Made by a program: the position numbers and the translations under genes. Positions 1 to 10,705 of a stretch of DNA of 22,250 nt are shown here, piece after piece; position 1 is the stretch's first letter; each line of letters opens with the position of its first letter. The DNA comes from Smittium culicis (taxonomy: Eukaryota; Kickxellomycota; Harpellomycetes; Harpellales; Legeriomycetaceae). A model generated the notes under the pieces. That model was given only the letters and a program-made list of their open reading frames with translations. It was not told the DNA's origin and did no database searches. The stretch spans positions 1-22,250 of the forward strand of contig LSSN01002223.1 of assembly GCA_001970855.1 (NCBI GenBank), written 5' to 3'.

Positions 1-52
1 TAAAAATATAAAATAAATAAAGCCCTATAAAAAACAAGTAATTAAAAATGAA

Positions 53-159
53 TCACGATTTTAACACGCTTTTGTTTATATAAATATGTGGAAGTGTAGA
101 GCTGCCCAAAGAACTCTCTTTGGAATCTGATTCTATGCTTCTTATTCTTCTAGTATTTT
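53..159 (-). pseudogene. Possible orphan 3' exon (weak)
   Basis: On the minus strand an open stretch follows a good acceptor (TTTTCAG at 160-166) and runs 34 codons to a TGA at 53-55. Its product is serine-rich with mixed charge (RSIESDSKESSLGSS), unlike the isoleucine/lysine/asparagine noise of translated AT-rich DNA. No upstream partner exon was found between 170 and 1158, so it may be a chance frame or the relic of a lost gene. Confidence 0.15.
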
Positions 160-621
160 CTGAAAATCATCTTTAAAAATTTAACATTATTGAATATAAT
201 TATGATATCAAGCAAAATTTGACTGATTAATGACACAATAATGAATACTTTAATAGATTAATTTTAATATAATAAGTATAACAAAATTCATGTCATAAAA
301 TTTGACATGAAACCAGAAAGGTTTAAAAACCGCATCAAAACGACCAAGAAACATCATTGAAAAAATAGGAAAGTTAAAGAACAATTGAAACAAGGCTAAA
401 CTGAAGAATTTAATATTTCATTTAAAAACTTTACTTTTTTTTGGTCAGGCTTAATATTAATAAAATCACTCTTAATAATCAAATAAACCTTTTATACCAA
501 ATTTAAACCTCTTTATTGTTATATTAAATATTAATCAAACTCTAAAGAAAAAATACATCCAATATCAACATAAGCCCTATGAGCATACAATCAAAAGAAC
601 CGAAGGTTTTGGCCGCAGTAG

Positions 622-831
622 CTAAAACTTCTACGTATATATAAAACATCAGAAAAATCAATTCAGAATCTGGAAGTAACTGTGAAGCAACAGGAAAAGC
701 TCAAAGTTTCTTTTGACTGCATAATTTTACGCAAGAAGGCTGATTACACCAAGAAACATTCTTAATATACATGTGAGATTCTGTATGAAGAAATCACTTT
801 AATTGTTGCTTATAATTATTGGACTGATTAA
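622..831 (+). pseudogene. Possible decayed transposase fragment
   Basis: One frame is open for about 69 codons apart from a single TAA at 763-765, and ends in a double stop at 829-834. The translation has protein-like texture (VKQQEKLKVSFDCIILRKK, then CEILYEEITLIVAYNYW). The second half loosely recalls the 'I..LI..YYW' helix of ISXO2-like DDE transposases found in some fungi and microsporidia. There is no ATG and no second conserved block, so this is a weak resemblance only. Confidence 0.15.
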
Positions 832-1158
832 TAAGAATTTAATATTATTATTTGCGGAATTAGAAAGGTACGTTGATTTATATATTTATTTATATCGTCT
901 TGAAAGTATTAATTTTTAAAAAAAAAAGAATTTTTTTATTGGTCGATTATTAAACATAAAGCTTATCACTTTGCAACTCTTTAAGCATAAAAGCGCACTC
1001 TTCGTGTAAAATAATCCATTTATATAAATAATTAGACTAATATTTAACAATCTATATTAAGAATGACAATATTTGTAGCGTATCTACTGTATCTCTAGTC
1101 AAAAAAAAAAAAAAAAAACTAAAAATAGGGAAAATAAATAGAAAATTTACAGGCTATT

Positions 1159-1164
1159 TTTATT
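1159..1164 (-). terminator. Candidate polyadenylation signal of MED15
   Basis: AATAAA on the minus strand about 67 nt past the MED15 stop codon, in an A/T-rich tract. It is the nearest canonical hexamer to the stop. Such hexamers are frequent by chance in DNA this AT-rich, so this is a positional call. Confidence 0.35.
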
Positions 1165-1230
1165 TAAAAAAAGAAAAAAGAAAAGTAAAAGAAAATGCTA
1201 AAAAGAAAAAAAAAAAACTGGTTTGTTTCT

Positions 1231-4200
1231 TTAAAATGGAATTGAAAAAACAGAATTGCTAAATTTGAAATCTGAGCCACACCAATTGGGGCCAAGAACT
1301 TTAGAATTGAAATCTTCGTCTATAAAGAAGTTCTCAAAGCATGTATTTAAGTTGCCTGAATTGCTATTTCCGAATCGATCAGAAACCACTGAAGTGAATT
1401 TTTCTTGAATTCTCTGCAAGTATTCTAATGGGTTATTTTTCTTATTTTCTAGCCAGTATGTATCAAAATCTGGGTCTTTATAAGTTGGAGGTTTAAGTGG
1501 TTCGGTAACAGTAGTTTTAGTTGACAACGGAGTTGCCTGTGTATTAGAAGCCGAACTTGACAATGCAGATTTTTTATCGTGGTCATTTGTGAGAACTGAT
1601 GAAGATTTATTGTAAATTTCATAAATTTTAGATAACTGACTATCGCCTTTGGATGGAGGTTTGTCATTTAATATTTTATTCGCAGCATTTAAAGATAATG
1701 GAGTATTAGAGTCATCAGGAATCTTAGTGATTGAAAGGTTGGGGGTGCTATTAACAGAGCTTTTACTAGAATCAGTAGCATCAATACTGACAATACTTTC
1801 AGTTTTCTTGATTTTGGTACCAGCGGTAATTTGGTTTGAGGGCGTGTTTTTAGATTTTGAAGATTTAGACTGACTAGGGTCAATGACTTTAGTTAATGAT
1901 TTTGTAGCAAGTTGGTCTTTTTGATCGCTAGTTGATTGATTAGATTCAACAATCTGTGCTAATGGAACATTTGCAGGCAATGGCTGGTCAAGAAGAGCAG
2001 CTGTAGTTTGAGTTGGAGTAACGCTTGAGGATAATTTGGAACCAGTGTTTGCTGCCTTTTTACTGCCTTTTTGTTTAGTACCAGAGCTCTTGGCTTTGGT
2101 TTTTGTTAGTAATGCTTGCTTCTTAAATAAAGGAATGTCATCATCACTGCTTTCAGAAGAATCCTCACTGCTTTTATCTTCAGCTTTATTGGATAATGTG
2201 CGTTTTTGTGCAATAGTTCCAGGGGTAGAAGGCTGAAGATCAATACTTTTAGCACTACTATCAATCGAGCCTTTTTTAGCTTTAGGCAAGCTAGACTGTA
2301 TAATTACAGGAGCGTTAGATGAATTTCCTGTTAATTGAGCTGAGCTACTATGAGAGGAATTTGGCTTAGGCGAATCTGGCACGCTGATAGGAGTTTTTTT
2401 GTTAGATTTATTTTGTTTGCTGGGTGATTGAGAGGTCTTTTGAGAAGAATTTGTAGATGTGGATTTGTTGTTAATATTAGATTTGACATCATTTATTAGA
2501 GATATGAGTTTTGTACGCATTGAATCTAGTTCAGTCCACTCAAGTAAAAACTCGTTTTTAATTTCGACTATTGATCTTTGAGCAGATAGTTTGAGTTTTG
2601 TTACGTCACTTTCGTTGGATATATTAGAAAAATTTATTTGTTTTAGTTTTTCTAAGTGATTTCTAGCTTCAATAGCTTTTTTACATGCAGCTAATTGATC
2701 TTCAAACAAAGATTTCATCGAGAGAACCTGAACAATAGTGTTTTCATTTTTTGACGACATGTAAACAATTGGCAAGACTCTTTCTACTTGGAAAAACATA
2801 CGAGCAAGAATTGGGATAATATGGCGAATTTTTAGTTGATCTTCATCAGGAATATTATGAATCGGAGTTCTTTTAACGTGGAAATTTAGTATTTTTTGTT
2901 CAATTTCTTTAATTAAATTGGTGGCATCACTTGCAGAAATTCCTGGTCTAGAATTTGTAGAAGAACTAGTAGCGAGGCCAGAGTTATTTTTGTCGATACT
3001 AGCATTAGAGGCATTATTATTAGGACCGACGTTGCCATTGTTGTTGATTGAGCCAGATACAACGCTGTTTAAAGATTCATTTTCATTAAAATTTAGAGGC
3101 TGAGGTCTATTGCTATTATTAGTGCCTTTTTGATTCGGAGTGGAAATGCTATTAGCCGTAATGGGGCCTGAAGAAGGAATATTAGTGATATCCCTATTTG
3201 TCACATTTGAGTTATTGTTGGTTGAGCCAGCATATGGGGTTTTATTGAAAGGGGTAGTCGGGGCTTGGTTATTTATTAGGTTTTGGTTAAAATTTTGAGA
3301 TGGGCTGATATTGATGGAGCTTCCACTTTGGACTGTGGATAATTTCAAGTTTGAATTTATATTATTGTTATCTGGGATATTTTGTAATGAATTTAATTCA
3401 AAAGCTGAGTTGCTGTTAGAGGGATTTCTATTGAGATCATTTTTAAAAATACTGCTATCAGAGTTAGAGTTTTTGTTTTTGGGGCTTTTTAGAGAAGTCA
3501 ATTCGAGCTCCTGGCTTAAAATGCTTTGTACTTGAAGAATGAAATTTTTAGCGATATTATTAACTTGATCAAGGGTGTTTTGGTCTCCTTTTTGTTGAGC
3601 TGCAGAACGCATAGCGATTACTTGTTGCATAGTTAAATCAACTTTGTGGTTATTGATAATCACGCTAAAAACTCGAGTAGGGGGGATCGGGATGATTTCA
3701 GACATGGGTTTATCCTTTTGGCTAGAGGCTGGGGACATAAAATTTAAGTTCCTATTTGATAATAGCTCGTTGGGTTGGGCTGAAGTGTTTTGCTTGCCAT
3801 TAGCTGCGTTATTGATAAATCCAGGGCTTTTCATTGTTTTATCATTAATTATTTGAGAATTAATTACATTTTGGCTGTTAACATAGTTACCAGAAGGATC
3901 AGCTGGAAAGTCAAGTTTGGTATTGGAATTCAAAGAGTTAAATTGTAAAATATTTGGGTCATTAGGGTTTAAATCTCTTTGTTGGGAAAGAAGTTGTGAT
4001 TTTTGCTGTTGTAACTGTTGTAGTTGATGCTGTTGCAGTTGGTGCTGCTGAATTTGCTGAATTTGTTGTTGTTGTTGGATTTGTTGTTGTTGCTGAATCT
4101 GTTTTTGCTGCTGTTGTTGAATTTGTTGCTGTTTTTGCTGTTGTTGTTGTTGTTGGATATGTTTTAGTTGTTGAAGCTGTTGCAATTGTTGATTTTTAAG

Positions 4201-5487
4201 TTGCTGTTGTTGTTGTTGCTGTAGGATTTGCTGTTGCTGGAGTTGTAACTGTTGCTGCTTTTGAATAAGAAGCGGGTGTTGCTGTTGCTGTTGCAGTTGT
4301 TGTTGCTGCTGCAAGGTAAGTTGTTGTTGTTGCAAGGCCTGTTGTTGTTGAAGTTGCAATTGGGATTGCAATTGGAACTGGGCTTGTTGTAGACTGTTAT
4401 CAGCTTGAAAATTATTTACATTGACAAGCTGGCTATTTTTTTGGGCTTGAATTTGCTGTATTAGCTTGAGTTGTTGGAGCTTTAATAGCTGTTGTTGCTG
4501 AGGATTTGCTTGTGGGGTCATTGCTTGGAGTCTTTTAAGTTGTTCAATATTTTGTAGGTACTGAGCGTTCTGGTTTTGAGCTTGGGCATTTCTTTGAATA
4601 AAGTTCATGTTCGATGAAGGTGATCCTAAAGGATTTTTCAAGTCGCTGGCATTAGGAAAGTTGGGATTACTTGATAAATCTAAGTTGTTTAAGCTCATAT
4701 TAGATAGTTTAGGATCAGCTAAGAAATTTGTACTTTGGCTCAAGGAGATATCGTTTAAAGGCTCAGATTCGTTTATGGATAAGGCTTTGTTCTGCATGTT
4801 GAGTTTTTGCTGCATAAGAAAGTTATTTAGCTGTGGAGTGTTTGTATTCTGATTAATTGGAGTTATATTTGCTATAGGGGCGTTATCTAGTAAAGTAAAA
4901 AAGTTTAGTTAAAAGGGGAGGTAAAAAAAATAAAGTTTTTACGTTTGATAAGAGTAAATATAAATTAAACTGAGATATGTTAAAGGAGGGTATTACTTTT
5001 CAAGCTATTTATTTTATTTTTGAGGTCATCTAGCTTTTTCACAAAAAGGGCTACGTAGTCTTGCTATTATATTTTTGTAGAGTAGGGCGCGTAGAAATTA
5101 AAAAGTGAGGGGAAAAAAAAAGTATAAGGGAATTTAGCATGATAATAGAGAGCGGACTTCAAGAAAAAGTAAAAGTAAGAATAGCATATATATACATATG
5201 ATGGTTAAAGGTTATTTAAAAAACAGGCGAAATACCTTGCTATTTGCTTGGCTATATGTTTGGTTTTCAAAATTTGCGGCGGCGCTGTTAATGCTATCTT
5301 TGTCTAGCGAGGGCATACAAATTGACAACATTGAAGTCCTAAAAAAGTGAAGGGGGCGTAAGAATAAGGTAAGTAAAAGTGATAAGATTAAAAAAAATAA
5401 GGCAAAACAAACTTACATCCTTTGGAGTAGAGCGATGCGCTCATTATAGGTTAAAGTGTCTCTCCAAGAACCTCCGGCATTGTTCAT
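1231..5487 (-). CDS. MED15: Mediator tail subunit Med15 (Gal11 family), KIX domain plus Q-rich region
   Basis: Med15 is a Mediator tail subunit in the nucleus that binds transcription activators and passes the signal to RNA polymerase II. Four exons on the minus strand: 5417-5487, 5236-5338, 4997-5063 and 1231-4886. The introns are GTAAGT..TTTTTTAG, GTATTT..ATAATAG and GTAATA..TTTACTAG, phases are consistent, and the total is 1298 aa. Exons 1-3 encode a KIX domain (about residues 7-80): SWRDTLTYNER near the start, then AAANFENQTYSQANSK and QDYVALFVKKLDDLKNKI, the usual Med15 KIX pattern. Residues about 200-380 are mostly glutamine, coded by mixed CAA/CAG. Two ordered islands follow (about 476-533 with TRVFSVIINNHKVDLT; about 737-823 with IRHIIPILARMFFQVERVLP), which could be activator-binding or helical modules. 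An acidic serine patch (SSEDSSESSDDD) lies near 985. The C-terminus (about 1213-1298, KDPDFDTYWLENKKNNPLEY) probably docks to Mediator. The single last exon alone would suggest a start at 4815, but the in-frame splice upstream and the KIX domain favour 5487. An AATAAA lies on the minus strand at 1159-1164. Confidence 0.9.
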
Positions 5488-6440
5488 TTTTTTGAATGAA
5501 TGGGAGTCAAAACTAAAAGATCAAAATAATATCGAATTGTTTTTATTTTTAAAAAGCGAGCAGGCGAGATGAGTGGGTGGGGATATTGAGAATCAAAGAT
5601 AAAGTGTATTGCGATCGAACTGTGGGTAAGTCGAAAAGAGAAGAGGATGAAAGATCGGGAAGCAGTTAAGAGAGCTTGATATTATTAAATAGTAAATAGA
5701 CTAACGAAAAAAAAGACAGCTATACAGCGAGAAGTTTAGCAGCAGTAACTGATTAGGTAAATAAAGGAATGCTTACTTAATTTATTTTACAGAGCCCACA
5801 AATTAGTATACTTTTTTTTTTTTTCCAGAGAAGCTGATTTATTATTGCTGTAAGTTTTGGCAAAAGAGAAATTATTAAAATGCGCTGTAAAAAGAAATTA
5901 ATTTGACGCCTATTTAAAGAGTCTACTAAGTCTACTCTTTCTCCCAGTTCTGGCCAATGAGTTTCGAATACTCCGAGTACTGGCTTTGAAGCACGTTTAG
6001 AATATTGCGCGATTATTGGATAAAGAATGCAAATTTAAGCAGCCTGAGAAAATCAAAATAATTAATCTGTCTATCCAATAGTCGCTTTAAATGATTTCCC
6101 TCATCATGATTTGCTGAATTTCCGATATTTTGTATCCAATAGCTTTGCTCTATTTAATTCAATTCATCTTATTGAATAAACACTTTTACTAAGGCTATCA
6201 GTATAATTACTGGCTGAAACTTCACTGCATAGGCACATGATCTTCAACAGTGCGATATATTTTACAGACAACTAATTTAATCTATTAATCAAATCTATTG
6301 GCTACCATTAAAAAATATGCGCATAGAGAGTTGGTATATTTCATTGGCCAATTATTGCTTTATATGAAATATATGAGCGAAAAAATGTGTTTTATTTTAT
6401 TTATTTATTTTTTTTACATTAAAATGTTTTTGGAACCCAA
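5488..6440. promoter_or_regulatory. MED15 upstream region with CCAAT boxes
   Basis: No convincing exon was seen. The part next to the MED15 start is purine-rich. Between 6015 and 6352 there are six CCAAT/ATTGG pentamers (6015-6019, 6075-6079, 6136-6140, 6297-6301, 6343-6347, 6348-6352), the last two forming the palindrome ATTGGCCAAT. CCAAT boxes bind the Hap/NF-Y complex in fungi. They lie 500-860 bp from the MED15 start, so their target is uncertain. Confidence 0.3.
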
Positions 6441-6442
6441 AA

Positions 6443-6679
6443 ATGTCTTTAAAATTCATAAAATTTGCCATCTGGAATATCAACAGGGCCAAAACTGAAG
6501 CTGCGTTAGTTAACACAATTTTACCCGCCGAAGGGCTTTTCCTTAGGTGGAAAAACGACCTTAAAGAAAAAATTACAAGAGATTCTAAACACTTAAAGAA
6601 AAGAGACGCCTGGAACAAAATAAAAACCAATTGGTTTTCTATTGAACCAGGCGGGAAAGTTACTTTTAACAATAGTTAA
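6443..6679 (+). CDS. 78-codon ORF of unknown function inside the retroposed insert
   Basis: The ORF runs from ATG 6443 to TAA 6679. The ATG and the first eight codons come from target DNA and the left duplication; the other 70 residues come from the insert. The product is basic, with no membrane segment and no motif I recognise; it includes AALVNTILPAEGLFLRWK and ends in NWFSIEPGGKVTFNNS. The texture is protein-like rather than random, so it is probably the C-terminal part of a real protein whose mRNA was copied. A frame on the opposite strand (6397-6672) is also open but lacks the matching polyadenylation layout. Whether this copy is expressed is unknown. Confidence 0.35.
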   Translation: MSLKFIKFAIWNINRAKTEAALVNTILPAEGLFLRWKNDLKEKITRDSKHLKKRDAWNKIKTNWFSIEPGGKVTFNNS

Positions 6680-6816
6680 CTGTATCTCTCCAACCGTCTC
6701 CTCCTTAACTTAAATAACTTTTATTTTTAATTAGAGCTTACATAACATTTTATTATCTATCTAATAAATTAAATAAAATTTAAAAAAAAAAAAAAAAAAA
6801 AAAATTCATAAAATTT
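6451..6816 (+). mobile_element. Retroposed insert: 16-bp target duplication and A23 tail
   Basis: The 16-mer AAAATTCATAAAATTT occurs at 6451-6466 and again at 6801-6816. The second copy starts inside an uninterrupted run of 23 A (6782-6804), so at least 12 bp of the duplication is independent of the tail. The inserted DNA (about 6467-6800) has AATAAA at 6763-6768 and 6772-6777, just before the A run. Duplication, insert, polyadenylation signal and poly-A tail in this order are the hallmarks of target-primed reverse transcription by a LINE. The insert could be a processed gene copy, a 5'-truncated LINE or a SINE. I could not identify its parent. Confidence 0.6.
6763..6804 (+). terminator. Polyadenylation signal and genomic poly-A tail of the insert
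   Basis: AATAAA occurs at 6763-6768 and 6772-6777, and A23 begins at 6782. The spacing from the first hexamer (about 14 nt) is normal for cleavage, so the A run probably copies an mRNA tail. Confidence 0.5.
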
Positions 6817-8361
6817 AATGATTTTATTCCGTTACTACTTGAGAATTTTGTAAAATCAATTCGAAGGTTTGTAAAAAAAAAAAAGCAATATTGTGAATAT
6901 ATAAACAAATTCTGATTTATGTTTTTTAAATACTTTAATTTGATAAGCAAAATAGGCATTATATTATTATTGACCCCCTATAAGTATTAGCTCTATCTTT
7001 ATCCCAAATACAATATTTAATAATTATTTTCTCTTTATATTTATATCCTCTTTACGGCGCCTATTGTTCTAAACTCATGAAATTGTTAGTTGCTGCATGT
7101 TTGGTGAAGCGTCATAAGTAAACATTAAACCATTAGGGTAATAAATGGGCAGTGTAGATTTTATTTGACATAATTCAATCAATAGAGTAGTTTCTATTTA
7201 TAAACAAATAATACTTGACAATTACAATATTCGTCATACATAGTGTTCGAAAACTATAAAAGAAAGCTACGATCACATTCGAAATTTCGATCAAAGGATA
7301 TTATATACGAATACATTAGTATTAAGTATATACCCATTATAAAACCAGTTTAGATAGTATATATGATATATTTTCATTTTTGTTTTATATCAGCATATTT
7401 ATAGCACATGAAAACCTTCATCACATATGTGTCAGTTTCATCGCGTAATTAAATTAAATAAATAAAATTGAACTAGTTTAAAAGTAGCAAATAAAATTTA
7501 AATAGTTCGAAATACTCTTACTAAATATAAAAGTGCAGTTTTTGCCTTATAGATGTTTAATTATAGCACTTTCCAGAATTTGGAAATTATTGTATATTTA
7601 TCATTTTCAAGAGCTTAATAAGCATTGTAGTTTATTTGGAGTTTGGATATTTCGACCCGTAGAAATATTGTATTTTTCAGCTTGATGATGAATGATTATA
7701 ATTTTTTATTATACTTTTATTGCAGCCCGCTACGTGCATATAATTACATATCACATTTTAATTATTATTCAATAAAATTAATCGACTACAGGAATACATT
7801 AATGTTAGAATTTTCTTGCTATAATTACATATATCCTAGCTTTTCTTGTTCATTTATAATCTATCATCTCGTTGACCTTAATTCAAAAAAATTTCTAAAT
7901 TGATAAATATGTACGTTTTTTTGATCCAGTCTCAATTTTTGAAATATTAAAGCTGGTAGTAATTCTAAATGGAGAGCATTAAAATCTCCCTAAATAAAAT
8001 TAAAATAATTTATAATCTAACTTACGCGTGTTTTGAGACATATTATTGGCCATTTCAGATTTTAAAATCAAACGCTTATAACATTTATGGCCAATAGCCA
8101 TTAAATACAATTAAGCTTTAACTTGACGTTAATTATCTGCTAATAAGATAAACATTTCTTAAATTTTTATAATGATTTGGGAGTAAACTTTAAAAAATTT
8201 TTTATTGGCTTATTTATATAATTTATACTATACACTCAAATATCTCAATTTAAAAAGTTTGCTCTTATTTATTTTTATCCACAATTAGAAATAAGGCATA
8301 ATATACTCATTTTAGTCATTTCCAATTCAATATTGCTTCTATTATTTTATCTTTAAAAATA
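6817..8361. other. AT-rich intergenic region
   Basis: No supported gene. An 86-codon frame at 7643-7903 encodes mainly Y, F, I, S, L and N and looks like translated AT-rich noise. There is one clear inverted repeat: TATTGGCCAT at 8044-8053 and its exact complement at 8087-8096. The last few hundred bases presumably hold the promoter of the zinc-knuckle gene. Confidence 0.5.
8044..8096. repeat. 10-bp perfect inverted repeat carrying ATTGG/CCAAT
   Basis: TATTGGCCAT (8044-8053) and ATGGCCAATA (8087-8096) form arms around a 33-nt loop, about 270 bp upstream of the zinc-knuckle gene start. Each arm holds a CCAAT core. It could be a paired Hap/NF-Y site or chance. Confidence 0.3.
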
Positions 8362-10681
8362 ATGAATTTGTCTGCCTTCCAGGATCCGAATGATTACGAT
8401 GATTTTATGTACAAGTCGTCTGACTCTGAAGAGTAAGTCCAAGCTAAATTAAACAATCATTTTACACCCCTTTGATGATAAATAGCTTCTAAAAATCGCT
8501 TTTTTTAACTCCTCCTTATTTTATCCATTTTTCTTTTGGCTTTTCCTAACAGAAATGAATTAGACAGCGAAGAAGAAGATAAAATATTAAGTCATTTGTA
8601 TTATCAAAGTGAAAGTTCTGCAATCCAAGCCATAGAATCAAATTCAGATAAATTGTGTAATAATAATTTCCCCGTAAAATTAATATCAACTGAAAACAAA
8701 AATTCCAAAGTAAAGAAAAGCAATAACGATAAAGTAAAACAAGCTAAAAACAAACCCGTTCAAGAAAGTCAAGATATCATCTCTAATGACAGTGAATTAG
8801 ATACTATAGACCACAATAAAAATCATGAAACTAATGACTCAAAGTATAGCATATCTAGCAAAGCTAAAAGTAAAAACTCCGTCATCGACCTCAATTTAAA
8901 TTTAAAAAATGATAACTCCTTAACAACAATCGATTCTGACGAAGAAAAATCCAATGCTATAGCTGAAATACAAACTGCTCCTGATGGTAGTAATAATATT
9001 CTTTCACAAGTCACTGCAGAAACAGATACCAATAGCTCAAGTAACAATAAAATTTTTGAAATAGACAACTCTTTTGAAGATATCCCGAGTGATGAAAATG
9101 AGGATAAAGAAAAAGAATCAAGTTTGTTTGTTATTGAAACATCTAGAGATGTTCCAACTCAAACGCTAGTTTTAGATAATGACAACGGCCCAATTGACGA
9201 TTTGGAGACTGAAGAACAAGATTACTTGTCTGATGACAGCTATACTTACCTAGATGATGCAAATTTTAAGGTATGTCTTTCATTTTATATCGTTTTGTTT
9301 TCTATTTAATTTAACACTATAATTATTTTTTTTTTAAATTTAAAATATCTTTTAAATAATTATAGGTTAAAAGTCGATATTACGTAGAAGAAAAAGAAAT
9401 AACCTGCAGGTCTTGCAAAAAAAGTGGTCACATAGCTAGAGACTGTAAAGCAAAAATATGTAATAATTGCGGCAAAGAAGGCCATTTATCTTACGATTGC
9501 GCTGATCAGATGGTTGTTTGTCATAACTGTAATCAAAGAGGTCATGTCTATTCAAGATGCCCAAATCCAATATCAACTGGAGGCCCCCAGAGGTGTTACA
9601 GGTGTTCTTCGAGGTATCACCATTCTGAGGTAATAAAGTTATTTCTTATTTAGAATCTTTTACTACAAAAAAAATTTTTTTTATCGTTTTTATTTTGATT
9701 TTGATTTTATATTTATCTTTATACTCAATTTTTTAATACGCTTGGTTTATAATATTCCTTTAATAACCTCTAATTTTATCTTGTGCTTTATTAGGAATGT
9801 CCAACTATATGGAGGCGGTACAAACTATTAGATAACCTTGATACTGTAAGCAAGTTATAAAATATTAACAATATTTACTGTAATTTATATTGCTATTAGC
9901 TAATTCAGAATTAATAATACTTTAGGTTCATATGCCTAAAAATATATACTGCTACAACTGTGCAGAGAAGGGTCATTACGGTGATGATTGTTACCAACCA
10001 TTCCCTAGATGGTGCAGTTTTAAAGATGACACAGCTTTTAACAGAAAAAATCTACCCAAACTCAGCAAAGTTCATGTTGAACTTAGTAGCGATTCGGATA
10101 CTAAGAACATCAATAATAAGAGATCTAACAAGTCGTATATGGATTACTCTAGCGACTCTGATGATATGCACGATAGGGGAAAAAGATCTGTTTTCAGTAG
10201 AATCCAAACAGATAACGATAGTTCGTATAGGAGACAGGACTACACACATCAAAGGGATTTTGATAGAAATCAAGGTCAGCGTAGGTATAACGATAGTTAT
10301 GGGAACAACCAAATGAATAGGTTCCAAGGGCGTGGAGGAAATAATTATGATAATGGTGGATATAATAGAAACAACAGCAACAATTTTAATCAAAGGCAGT
10401 CAAATCAACATATCTCTAACTCATTCGCCAGTTTAGCACAGAGGTTAAACCGAAACCCAAGCGGAAATCAAGGGTACAATGACTCATACGGCCGAAATTC
10501 TAGCAACAACAGCCGTAATAATAATTCTCAGTCCTACTCAGGAGGATTTGCTAGATACACAGATCACGGAGAGTTTAACAGCCGCAACGAGCATAGCGGC
10601 AGGTTTCATATAGGCAGTACTCCCAGCAGAAACAATAATAATAATATCAGGGGGTATGCCAGTAGGTCTAATAGAAGATAA
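8362..10681 (+). CDS. AIR1: Air1/Air2-type zinc-knuckle subunit of the TRAMP complex
   Basis: Air proteins are the RNA-binding subunits of TRAMP (with the Trf4/5 poly(A) polymerase and the Mtr4 helicase), which marks aberrant nuclear RNAs for the exosome. Five exons: 8362-8432, 8553-9270, 9366-9629, 9795-9845 and 9926-10681; introns follow GT-AG and phases close exactly, giving 619 aa. Five CX2CX4HX4C knuckles are visible at residues 277-290, 295-308, 315-328, 340-353 and 377-390. Between knuckles 4 and 5 lies [10 protein letters not shown], the IWRxY motif known from yeast Air1 to be needed for Trf4 binding; this makes the identification firm. The N-terminal 260 residues are acidic and serine-rich ([15 protein letters not shown]). 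The tail from about 430 is rich in N, R, G and S with RGG-like pieces. Yeast Air1/2 are about 350 aa, so both ends are extended. The start at 8362 is the only ATG giving the correct phase across intron 1. The symbol is by family; Air1 and Air2 cannot be told apart here. Confidence 0.92.
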
Positions 10682-10705
10682 AATCAGTAAAACTAATACA
10701 TTACT

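Larger units (their letters stand above)
1..1158. other. AT-rich flank without an intact gene
   Basis: No ORF of useful length is present on either strand. Two weak coding traces are listed separately: a possible terminal exon at 53-159 (minus) and a broken frame at 622-831 (plus). The rest is low-complexity AT sequence, including an A run near 1100. Confidence 0.5.

Noticed and set aside
1449..4852. Several open frames on both strands inside MED15 (for example plus-strand 3996-4199, valine-rich)
   Set aside because: They are shadows of the MED15 exon; the valine-rich one is the complement of CAA/CAG repeats.
6397..6672. 91-codon minus-strand frame across the retroposed insert
   Set aside because: The poly-A tail and AATAAA signals are on the plus strand, so the minus frame is taken as antisense. 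It is hydrophobic only because it complements a lysine-rich frame.
7643..7903. 86-codon plus-strand frame
   Set aside because: Composition (Y, F, I, S, N) is that of random AT-rich DNA; there is no motif, no clear start context and no splice partner.
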